Assembly (NCBI GenBank): GCA_017642625.1
Contig: JAGCOQ010000004.1
Location: forward strand, 1 to 6,893
Source of the DNA: Alphaproteobacteria bacterium
GTDB taxonomy: Bacteria > Pseudomonadota > Alphaproteobacteria > Rs-D84
DNA: 6,893 nucleotides
Direction: 5' to 3'
This document shows positions 1 through 6,413 of the stretch, in pieces. A program made the translations under genes and the position numbers. The notes under the pieces are model-generated. The model had not been told where the DNA came from, did no database searches, and saw only the letters and a list, made by a program, of their open reading frames with translations. How positions within the stretch are numbered: the stretch's first letter is position 1; each line of letters starts with the position of its first letter.

Positions 1-78
1 GAAGTTATCAAAACACTGCGTCTATGTATAGCGGAAGATTTAGATTATAAAAAGTTTTTTGTGTCAAAATGGGCTTAG
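1..78 (+). CDS. 3' end of an unidentified protein-coding gene (partial)
   Basis: The window opens in an open frame of 25 codons that closes with TAG at 76-78; the start lies outside the window. The visible C-terminus ends in FFVSKWA and mixes hydrophobic and charged residues like the end of an ordinary soluble protein. The other two plus-strand frames hit stops within the first 50 bases, so this is the only continuous plus frame. It is too short to assign a family. The bidirectional terminator at 166-192 is in the right place and orientation to end its transcript, which mildly supports a real gene here. It converges with the large minus-strand gene. Confidence 0.45.
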   Translation, partial: EVIKTLRLCIAEDLDYKKFFVSKWA

Positions 79-90
79 TCACCCCACCCA

Positions 91-126
91 AGGGTCGCTA
101 ATTCACTTCATTCATAAGCCGACCCT
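91..126. other. Imperfect inverted repeat (hairpin) in gene-free stretch
   Basis: AGGGTCG at 91-97 pairs with CGACCCT at 120-126. Two more pairs follow across a bulged C, leaving a loop of about 17 nt. No T-run follows on either strand, so it is not an intrinsic terminator by itself. It lies between the upstream stop codon and the terminator at 166-192, so it would sit in the 3' UTR of the upstream gene. It could be an RNA-stabilising stem or part of an unrecognised structured RNA. The rest of 79-165 shows no convincing ORF. Confidence 0.4.
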
Positions 127-165
127 GTCCCGCCCCCATGGAGCAGGCAACAATCGATTTTGAAC

Positions 166-192
166 AAAAACCGCCCAATCGGGCGGTTTTTT
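166..192. terminator. Bidirectional Rho-independent terminator
   Basis: CCGCCC (171-176), loop AATC, then GGGCGG (181-186), flanked by AAAAA on the left and TTTTTT on the right. The stem is GC-only and perfect, and the flanking A and T runs can extend it. Read on the minus strand it ends the large gene, whose stop is 19 nt away. Read on the plus strand it ends the partial gene that stops at 78. Confidence 0.9.
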
Positions 193-210
193 GTTTGAAT
201 ATCGGCATCT

Positions 211-3200
211 TTACGGCTCAATTTCTTCTTCACCTCCGTAATACTCTTCTTCAGCATTTTGGTTGCCGCCGTCATCAATTTCTTCTTCACCTCCGTAATA
301 CTCTTCTTCAGCATTTTGGTTACCGCCGTCATCAATTTCGGAACCACCGTCATACTCTTCCTCGTAGAGTTCTTCTGGTTCAGCACCACCATTATTATCC
401 GTATTACCCCCTTCATCGCCACTGGTATCTTCAGCAGCTCCGCCATCTTGAGCACCGCCATCATCTACCTCGGGATCTCCCTCGTCAGCTGGTATATCTT
501 CGCCAGATTCTTTCGGCTTCCACTTTGCATAACACGTTTCATTATGATTCGGCATTGTGATTGTATTATTCACGATAGGATTGTCGCCGCCACAATCCCA
601 ACCATTAAATTCTTCACCCGTAAAACTACATCCAGGCGCATCTGTCGCAAGTTCCACAAGCTCTCCCTCTTCATAAGTTTGCGATGATGGGGGGGTTCCA
701 GTGGCACCAGTACCACAACCATACGCCAACGTAAACGTCGTAATTTTTTTACAAATCGGTTCACCATTATCATCCACGGTATTGTACGAATAAGCTCCAC
801 ACTTACAATACTTTGCTACACACCCACCAGGGGTTCCATCAGGACTGCGACCATCTGGGCAACTATCCGTTGGATATACTTTGGTAAAATCATCATTAGG
901 ATCACTTTGAAGAATCCCATAACACGGTCCTTTGCATTCGCCATCTAGTACAAAATTCGTGGGTCTGCATCTAAAATTTTTTGCCACGCAGCCATTGTAC
1001 GTATAATTGTCGTCCACTTCTGTACAGGTTGCATCCAGTCCAGCACCATTTATAGCAGGTGCTGACCAGGATGCCCGCAAAGTTACATCGGAACCACAAT
1101 AATATGTTGGCCCAACCTGACTGTTAGGATTATCGGCCCGTTTCCAGTTACTAGATATCCCATAAGTAAATGACACACCACCACTGGTTCCAGACTTGGT
1201 TCCACAATGATCAGCTGGTCTATATGTAAGTGTCACTGTTTCACCCGCGGTACATGTCTGAGTCTTACCGTCCGCAGGGCCATTGCCACCATCACAGTTA
1301 TACGTGATTGTGTATGTCGTCGGTGCCGGTGGTGTTGATTGCTGAGTCCATTGTGCCGTGCATGTCATATCACTGTTAGGCACGAATGTTGGCACATCTG
1401 GTTCTAACGATTGATTCCCACATTTCCAACCAGCAAACGTCTTATTGCTCGGTGGGGTGCATTGATTGGTTCGCGAGCTAAAACCAAATGTGTCACCCGC
1501 TTCTACTGTTGCTGGGTCTGGGTTTCCTGTGCCCTCGCCACAATCGAATGTCACAGTGTAAGTCGTTGTTGCCTGTGTCCATTGCGCTGTAAAGGTCGTG
1601 TCAGAATTACATGCGTATGTGGTCGCGCCACCATTCCATCCAGAAAGTGTATAACCTGACTTTGTGCCACACCCAGACGCATTAGCCAAAGGCGCTGTTG
1701 TACCGGAATTACAGGTCTGAGTCGCGACACTGCCACTGCCTCCGTTACAATTATATGTTATACTATATTGAAAAGCCCCTTGCTGGGGCCACTGCGCTGT
1801 GAACGTAGTATTGCTACTACAATAATAAGTGGTTGCGTTATTATTCCATCCACTGGGCGATACCCCAGATTTAGTACCACATCCATACACAGACGCCAAC
1901 GACACCGGTGTACCTTGCGTACAGGTTTGAGTTCCTATACTGCCCGAACCACCATTGCAGTTATATGTAATGGCATATGTGATAGTGGTGCCACTTCCAC
2001 TGCTGCTACTGCTGCCGCTGTTTGACGAAGCCGTATTTGCGTCGGATGATGCACCAATAAGCCCATCATACACATCCCTTGCCCAGTCAAGCATTTGACG
2101 TGGTGTTGGTTCAACCCTGACGTCACCATTGACCGACATACATGTTGCAATGATTGCTTTACATGCATTAACCGGTATGTTCTTGTTGGTCGCGCTTTCA
2201 TAACCATTGGAACTTAAGCAAGAAGACACATCTTGGATACAAGTTTCTGCATATTCAGACAATATTGCATCTTGTGCTGCCTTGATTTGAATCATTGCAC
2301 GATACAAATATTCCGAAATAACATTGTTATCTGGCTTATACTTCCGATCCTTATCATATGTATAATTCTGGCACTTGTTCAATACAGACATACACATACC
2401 AAAGTTTTTACCAACATCTTTACTACCCTTGTTTGTGTCATTGTATCCAATCTTGTATTGCAGGAACTGTGACATGTTCGTGCTTGTCTGTTTTGGATAA
2501 GTAGTACCACTATATAATGTATCATTTATATAGTCCGCCAAATTACCAGTTGTCTGACCATCATAATCCCATGCAAACTTGCTGCAACTGGAATCTGTGC
2601 ACCATGTTTCATACAAACTTGTTTTGAACATACCTGGGTTGTTAACCGCATAGTTCAATGGACGACCCGGCAACGAACCAACAACGATTTGACCGTTCAC
2701 GATATATTTGCCAGTTGGGTCCAAACAGCTTTCATAATCAGGTCCGCAAACATAGTCGTCCTGCATGCACGCATCCAACGCACTGACGCAACCACGCAAA
2801 TCGTATTGATTCTTTTGCTGGGCAACCATCAAACGCGCTTTCTGCAAAACAGTCTTGGCATTACGCACCGTTGCGGTCATCTGGTCGTTTGAATCAGACA
2901 AACTGCGTTCATATGCAATACATTGTTTATCAATTTCCAAATCATAAGAGTTGGTGATAACAGACGCATCAACGCCTTGGGCAACGCAACTGTTTAACAC
3001 ACTTGCCTTACAACGAGATGTCGCGGTCTTGTAAAGTGTTTCACCACGTTGATTATTAATAGAAGATGTGCTGGTTGATGTTCCAAACAATGCCGACAAA
3101 TCGAAACCGGTGCTGGAAATAGTGAAATCCAACAAATTGGACAAATCAAACGACATAGAAGAATCAGACACGCCGGATGTGTTGCCTGTTCTGACCTCAA

Positions 3201-4179
3201 TAATCATGTCCTTAATCTTGTCCAAGTTCGCTTTCAGTTGGCTGGTATCCGTCTTGGTACGCATTGTTTCTTCGGCTTCGGTTTCACTGAACAATGTCGT
3301 AATTTCATCACCAGTCAGACCAATATATTGAATCTTTTGCGCAACATCTTGCAATTCTTCGGTTGCCGCCTTTAATGCCTGTTCTATCTTTTCATAATTC
3401 TTGATATTCTTGCTGCAAGAGCAACGACCCTGGTTATCGTCCAAGATATTGCAGAAATTATCCATACATGCGGTATATTGCGCCTTGCAATAATCGGTCA
3501 ATTCCGCCAAGTTATCCAATTCATTTGTCGTTTCAGCAACAGATGCATTCGAAACAGAAGATTGATTCACTTTCATTGTTGCAGACGCAACACGAATTGT
3601 CGGAACACGTGAATTAGCCGAAGAACGAATACCAACACGACCATCATACAGGTTGTTGTCTTCAAATACGGCCTCTGTCTTGCCGGATGCGGTTTGAACC
3701 GTCACCGTCCCAGTTGTCGCACGCGCAACGCTGGCTGGGTTGCTGCTTGTTGCACGACGTGTGGAAACACTACGATTTGATGAATTTGATGCACTTGTTG
3801 CCGCAGCACGCGATACAGTCCCACGACTTACCGTCGTGCGCACAGGTGTCGCAGCGGTCGTGCGGGATGTTGTTGTGCGCGCCGCAACCACACGCGAACT
3901 GGCACCATTACTGCGTCTGGTATTCACATTTGCTGTATTTGCCACCGCACGAGATCCCGTCCGGGTTGCTGTACTGCGTGGGCTAACCTTAGTAGAAGCG
4001 ACAGGTTTTTTAGCTACGACCTCTTCCTCTTCGGCCACAACTTCGTCGGCGTATTCGTCCGCATCATCCAAATATTCCATGTCGGAATATTCGTATGCGT
4101 CACCATACAAAAACGGCGAAACCTCAGCAAAAGCAGGCAACGCCAACAGTCCGCCCAACACAACAATAAGCCTTTTCAT
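211..4179 (-). CDS. Giant secreted cysteine-rich InlB-like repeat protein
   Basis: This encodes a 1322-residue protein of unrecognised overall family, probably exported to the envelope or surface. Residues 1-18 form a Sec signal peptide (KR, hydrophobic core, AFA before E19). Residues 27-55 are acidic; about 60-160 are rich in Arg, Ser, Thr and Ala. Residues 225-700 are mostly helical in character, with a likely coiled coil near 258-292 and repeated C-x6-C pairs. A Ser/Gly linker (718-732) leads to five InlB B-repeat-like (Flg_new-type) units at about 733-797, 804-867, 873-944, 955-1038 and 1148-1220, each ending in TAQW or a variant. A Cys-rich insert lies between the fourth and fifth. The tail (1225-1322) is Asp/Glu/Gly/Asn-rich. 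No LPxTG motif, C-terminal helix or autotransporter barrel is visible, so the mode of retention is unknown. The start is supported by the signal peptide and by AAGG 7 nt upstream of ATG. A role in adhesion or envelope structure is inference. Confidence 0.9.
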   Translation of the reverse strand: MKRLIVVLGGLLALPAFAEVSPFLYGDAYEYSDMEYLDDADEYADEVVAEEEEVVAKKPVASTKVSPRSTATRTGSRAVANTANVNTRRSNGASSRVVAARTTTSRTTAATPVRTTVSRGTVSRAAATSASNSSNRSVSTRRATSSNPASVARATTGTVTVQTASGKTEAVFEDNNLYDGRVGIRSSANSRVPTIRVASATMKVNQSSVSNASVAETTNELDNLAELTDYCKAQYTACMDNFCNILDDNQGRCSCSKNIKNYEKIEQALKAATEELQDVAQKIQYIGLTGDEITTLFSETEAEETMRTKTDTSQLKANLDKIKDMIIEVRTGNTSGVSDSSMSFDLSNLLDFTISSTGFDLSALFGTSTSTSSINNQRGETLYKTATSRCKASVLNSCVAQGVDASVITNSYDLEIDKQCIAYERSLSDSNDQMTATVRNAKTVLQKARLMVAQQKNQYDLRGCVSALDACMQDDYVCGPDYESCLDPTGKYIVNGQIVVGSLPGRPLNYAVNNPGMFKTSLYETWCTDSSCSKFAWDYDGQTTGNLADYINDTLYSGTTYPKQTSTNMSQFLQYKIGYNDTNKGSKDVGKNFGMCMSVLNKCQNYTYDKDRKYKPDNNVISEYLYRAMIQIKAAQDAILSEYAETCIQDVSSCLSSNGYESATNKNIPVNACKAIIATCMSVNGDVRVEPTPRQMLDWARDVYDGLIGASSDANTASSNSGSSSSSGSGTTITYAITYNCNGGSGSIGTQTCTQGTPVSLASVYGCGTKSGVSPSGWNNNATTYYCSSNTTFTAQWPQQGAFQYSITYNCNGGSGSVATQTCNSGTTAPLANASGCGTKSGYTLSGWNGGATTYACNSDTTFTAQWTQATTTYTVTFDCGEGTGNPDPATVEAGDTFGFSSRTNQCTPPSNKTFAGWKCGNQSLEPDVPTFVPNSDMTCTAQWTQQSTPPAPTTYTITYNCDGGNGPADGKTQTCTAGETVTLTYRPADHCGTKSGTSGGVSFTYGISSNWKRADNPNSQVGPTYYCGSDVTLRASWSAPAINGAGLDATCTEVDDNYTYNGCVAKNFRCRPTNFVLDGECKGPCYGILQSDPNDDFTKVYPTDSCPDGRSPDGTPGGCVAKYCKCGAYSYNTVDDNGEPICKKITTFTLAYGCGTGATGTPPSSQTYEEGELVELATDAPGCSFTGEEFNGWDCGGDNPIVNNTITMPNHNETCYAKWKPKESGEDIPADEGDPEVDDGGAQDGGAAEDTSGDEGGNTDNNGGAEPEELYEEEYDGGSEIDDGGNQNAEEEYYGGEEEIDDGGNQNAEEEYYGGEEEIEP
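221..334 (-). repeat. 57-bp tandem repeat, two near-identical copies
   Basis: Copies at 221-277 and 278-334 differ at one position only (G265 versus A322), a synonymous change in a Gly codon. A degraded third copy begins at 335. The unit is 19 codons and encodes an acidic module containing DDGGNQNAEEEYYGG at the C-terminus of the giant secreted protein. Because 57 is divisible by three, gain or loss of units keeps the frame and changes only tail length. Confidence 0.93.
1066..1983 (-). repeat. Four tandem InlB-like repeat units within the giant gene
   Basis: This segment encodes residues 733-1038, four units of about 64-84 residues separated by short linkers. Each begins with a Y-x-I/V-T-Y/F strand followed by Asn/Asp-Cys or Asp-Cys-Gly and ends in an AQW or ASW signature, the pattern of InlB B-repeats (beta-grasp-like modules). 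A fifth, more divergent unit lies at 520-738 after a Cys-rich insert. Units 1, 2 and 4 share GCGTKSG or HCGTKSG; units 3 and 5 form a second subtype with GW(K/D)C. Family assignment rests on this motif pattern. Confidence 0.75.
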
Positions 4180-4207
4180 TGTGAAACCTTCCCTTCTATT
4201 ATGTTAT

Positions 4208-4236
4208 ATTTTACCATAGTGCGCAAAATCAAACAA
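4208..4236 (-). promoter_or_regulatory. Predicted sigma-70-type promoter for the giant gene
   Basis: On the minus strand, TTGTTT (4231-4236) and TAAAAT (4208-4213) are separated by 17 bp. The predicted start of transcription lies roughly 20 nt upstream of the ATG, leaving room for the AAGG ribosome-binding site at 4187-4190. The match to consensus is moderate in both boxes. No operator-like inverted repeat was evident. Confidence 0.55.
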
Positions 4237-4306
4237 GCAAAAAAACGACACAACAGCGGACAAAAAGAACATATTCCCAACCCAACAAATGCGGAAATGA
4301 AAAATC

Positions 4307-4335
4307 TTGTATTATCATCCAAAGCCGTCTATAAT
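4307..4335 (+). promoter_or_regulatory. Predicted sigma-70-type promoter for the PLD lipoprotein gene
   Basis: TTGTAT (4307-4312) and a consensus TATAAT (4330-4335) are spaced by exactly 17 bp. Transcription would begin near 4342, giving a short leader of about 17 nt before the TTG start. It diverges from the giant-gene promoter about 70 bp away, so the two are separate and do not overlap. Confidence 0.7.
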
Positions 4336-4347
4336 TCTGCACACAAA

Positions 4348-4352
4348 AAGGG
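4348..4352 (+). promoter_or_regulatory. Ribosome-binding site that fixes a TTG start
   Basis: AAGGG sits 6 nt before TTG at 4359 and 12 nt before the next in-frame TTG at 4365. The first spacing is the better one. No ATG or GTG in the same frame precedes the lipobox, so a TTG start is needed to give the protein its signal peptide. Confidence 0.6.
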
Positions 4353-4358
4353 CTGTTT

Positions 4359-5948
4359 TTGATATTGTCTGCGAAACTTTATTGGTGCTTGTTGGTGTTG
4401 CCATTGATTGGATGCGCGACGGTGCCAACCACGGCCCAAGATGACCGGTTAAACGGATACACCCCAAAAATCACCACGTCCGATTTTGACTATGACCCGA
4501 TGAAGACACCGATTGCCCAATGCTATGCAACCGAACTATCTAAGGGCAAGGATATCAGTGGTGCAACACTGATTGATGACGGCATATCCGCATTCGTTGT
4601 CCGTTCTGCGTTTGCCCGTATGGCGACCAAGACTATTGACCTGCAAACATACATTTACAGCAACGACCTTATGTCCAAGGTGTTGATTGGCGAACTTAAA
4701 AACGCGGCTGACCGTGGGGTAAAGGTTCGTATATTGCTGGACGACTATGGCACCAAATCTGATGTTGCGGACGTTATGTTGCTGAACCAGCATCCGAACA
4801 TAGAAATCAAAGTTTTTAACACAGTCCGTCGTCGTTCAAAAATGTTGTTTCTGCCCCAACTGTTCATGGACTTTAACCGTCTGAATTCGCGCATGCATAA
4901 CAAGTTGTTCATTGTGGACAATATCGCATACATTACCGGTGGTCGTAATATCGGCAGTAATTATTTCATGCCAGAAACATCTGCGAACTTTTCAGACACC
5001 GACGTTTTGTTTATCGGTCCAATGACAAAGTCTGCGACAAAATCGTTTGACGAATATTGGAATCATAAACTGTCTATTCCGGCATCTGTATTTCCAAAGG
5101 CTAAATCAAAACACGCCATCAAGAAACTAGAAGAAAAGTTTGCCGAAATAGAAAACAAAAGTGCCGAAGATGCGCGTCTTTACAACACCGCAATTTTGAT
5201 GACCCAACGCGCATTCAAACAAAAGAGAATGGATTTCAGTTGGGGACATGGAACATTTTTGGCCGATCCGCCGTCCAAGGTAGAAATGAGTATGGCTGAA
5301 AAAGAAGCCTATCGCGGTGAAATTGTCAAAAAATTGCAAGACCTGTGGACCAAAACACGCAAATCGGTTTATGTTTCGGCGGCGTATTTTGTGCCGGGAG
5401 CCGGCGGTTTGGAATATATGTTGCACGAAGAAAACACTGGCACGCACGTCACCATTGTGACTAATTCATTGTCGTCCACCAATTCACCCGCTGTTTACAG
5501 CAAATGGGAAAAATACCGCAAGAAATTGCTGGAATCTGGCGCAGATGTTTACGAATTTATGTTGTCTGCGGAAAATCTGAGGGCGAAAAAATATGGGCGC
5601 GCACGTCAGGCCCCTGTATTTTCTGTTCTGCACAGCAAGTCCATTGTGTTTGACGACCGTATTTCATGGATAGGCAGTTTTAATCTTGATCCGCGCAGCG
5701 CATATTTCAACACTGAAAATGTTGCGATTTTTGAAAGTGCCGACTTTGCCCAAAAATTGCGCGACATGATATTGGAAGATACAAAAACATCATGGCGATT
5801 AACACTGGACGAAGATGGCGATATTCAATGGACTGGTCAAAGATTATTGGACACCAAAGAACACACATATTCGCACAGCCCAGATACCACCATATTCCGT
5901 CGTATATGGAAAAATATTTGCAGATTGATGCCTGAAAAATTTGTGTAA
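4359..5948 (+). CDS. Phospholipase D superfamily lipoprotein, ClsC-like
   Basis: This encodes a 529-residue lipoprotein of the phospholipase D superfamily with two catalytic HKD motifs: H180-x-K182-x4-D187 followed by GGRNIG, and H425-x-K427-x4-D432 followed by IGSFNLDPRS. Both active-site halves are intact. The GGRNIG and GSFNLDPRS signatures and the TNSL element near 368-371 resemble E. coli ClsC (YmdC), which makes cardiolipin from phosphatidylglycerol and phosphatidylethanolamine. The activity here is inferred: cardiolipin synthesis or another phosphatidyl transfer or hydrolysis. Residues 1-18 form a lipoprotein signal with lipobox L16-I-G-C19; Ala after the Cys argues against inner-membrane retention under the E. 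coli +2 rule. This differs from cytosolic nuclease-type PLDs. The gene starts at TTG with a good ribosome-binding site and has its own promoter. Its stop codon directly abuts that of the convergent membrane-protein gene, leaving no room for a terminator. Confidence 0.88.
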   Translation: MILSAKLYWCLLVLPLIGCATVPTTAQDDRLNGYTPKITTSDFDYDPMKTPIAQCYATELSKGKDISGATLIDDGISAFVVRSAFARMATKTIDLQTYIYSNDLMSKVLIGELKNAADRGVKVRILLDDYGTKSDVADVMLLNQHPNIEIKVFNTVRRRSKMLFLPQLFMDFNRLNSRMHNKLFIVDNIAYITGGRNIGSNYFMPETSANFSDTDVLFIGPMTKSATKSFDEYWNHKLSIPASVFPKAKSKHAIKKLEEKFAEIENKSAEDARLYNTAILMTQRAFKQKRMDFSWGHGTFLADPPSKVEMSMAEKEAYRGEIVKKLQDLWTKTRKSVYVSAAYFVPGAGGLEYMLHEENTGTHVTIVTNSLSSTNSPAVYSKWEKYRKKLLESGADVYEFMLSAENLRAKKYGRARQAPVFSVLHSKSIVFDDRISWIGSFNLDPRSAYFNTENVAIFESADFAQKLRDMILEDTKTSWRLTLDEDGDIQWTGQRLLDTKEHTYSHSPDTTIFRRIWKNICRLMPEKFV

Positions 5949-6278
5949 TTAATGATGCGCGATTATGTGCAACAACACGCTTATGATGAATAAAATTGTA
6001 ATGCACGCCAAAACAATTTTTGACACATTGTGACTGTGTGCCCCATGACAATGATCGCATTCGCATTTGCATTCACGCACAACCATCACCCATGACAGTC
6101 CCAACATACCCGCCGAAAAAACAAACAACCATGGTTCCAACCATTCTGGCATAAGATGCGCATGTGCGAACTCTGGCGCGAACAAGCCGACCACAGACAA
6201 CACAATCGGCAAAACGCAACAAAACAGATGCGGCAAAATTGATGCAATAATTCCAACACGAACGGCTTTGGATGACAT
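5949..6278 (-). CDS. Small membrane protein with Cys/His-rich loop, possible metal transporter (MerC/MerT-like)
   Basis: This encodes a 109-residue protein with three predicted membrane segments, roughly residues 8-34, 48-67 and 87-107. The first contains a Cys-Cys pair (C20, C21) preceded by H17 and followed by P24. Paired cysteines in the first helix are a hallmark of small mercury or heavy-metal transporters of the MerT/MerC type. The loop between helices 2 and 3 holds C70, C72, C74, H76, C77, H78, H81 and H83, a plausible soft-metal binding cluster. Family membership is inferred from this pattern; overall similarity to MerC or MerT is not obvious to me, and no merR, merA or merP neighbour is visible. 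ATG at 6276-6278 has AAGGAA 6 nt upstream. The gene lies 21 nt downstream of tRNA-Arg on the same strand, so it is probably transcribed from the tRNA promoter. Confidence 0.7.
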   Translation of the reverse strand: MSSKAVRVGIIASILPHLFCCVLPIVLSVVGLFAPEFAHAHLMPEWLEPWLFVFSAGMLGLSWVMVVRECKCECDHCHGAHSHNVSKIVLACITILFIISVLLHIIAHH

Positions 6279-6299
6279 AATTTATTCCTTTTTGTATTT

Positions 6300-6375
6300 T
6301 GGTATCCCCAGCGGGAATCGAACCCACATCAAGGGTTTAGGAAACCCCTATTCTATCCGGTTGAACTATGGGGAC
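6300..6375 (-). tRNA. tRNA-Arg (anticodon CCU)
   Basis: The 76-nt gene folds as a full cloverleaf. The acceptor arm is GTCCCCA with TGGGGAT (terminal G-U pair), the D-stem GTTC/GAAT, and the anticodon stem GGGGT/ACCCT around loop TTCCTAA. The anticodon CCT is at 6339-6341 of the plus strand (read as AGG there). The variable region is TGAT, and the T-arm is GTGGG/CCCGC with loop TTCGATT. Discriminator A is followed by an encoded CCA (6300-6302 on the plus strand). It decodes AGG arginine codons. The closely spaced downstream membrane-protein gene suggests a tRNA-mRNA cotranscript. Confidence 0.95.
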
Positions 6376-6385
6376 ACGTTTTTAT

Positions 6386-6413
6386 ATTCTATTCTCCGAT
6401 TTTAATATTGCAA
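6386..6413 (-). promoter_or_regulatory. Predicted promoter for tRNA-Arg and downstream gene
   Basis: On the minus strand, TTGCAA (6408-6413) and TAGAAT (6386-6391) are 16 bp apart. The -10 box ends 10 nt before the tRNA 5' end, so transcription would begin just upstream of the mature tRNA. The -35 box is a palindrome and is the same six bases proposed as the -35 of the HU/IHF promoter on the other strand. Confidence 0.6.

Noticed and set aside
79..165. tmRNA or SRP RNA in the gene-free segment
   Set aside because: Neither the tmRNA ends and tag frame nor the SRP GGAA-tetraloop core can be found on either strand.
221..334. Possible CRISPR-like direct repeats
   Set aside because: The 57-bp copies are contiguous with no spacers and lie in frame inside a coding sequence.
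138..687. Plus-strand open frames (to 142 residues) opposite the 3' end of the giant gene
   Set aside because: They are antisense to a gene with a signal peptide, repeats and a terminator; their His- or Phe/Ile-rich composition follows from the repetitive acidic codons opposite.
3740..4219. Plus-strand 159-codon open frame opposite the start of the giant gene
   Set aside because: It mirrors the Arg/Ser/Thr/Ala low-complexity codons of the real gene, runs through the real gene's start and ribosome-binding site, and has no convincing ribosome-binding site.
6300..6375. tRNA-Arg as an integration site for a mobile island
   Set aside because: tRNA-Arg genes are common attachment sites, but I see no second copy of the tRNA 3' end, no integrase and no transposase in the window.
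6073..6405. Open frames on both strands overlapping the tRNA gene
   Set aside because: They read through a clear tRNA gene and overlap the better-supported membrane-protein gene.
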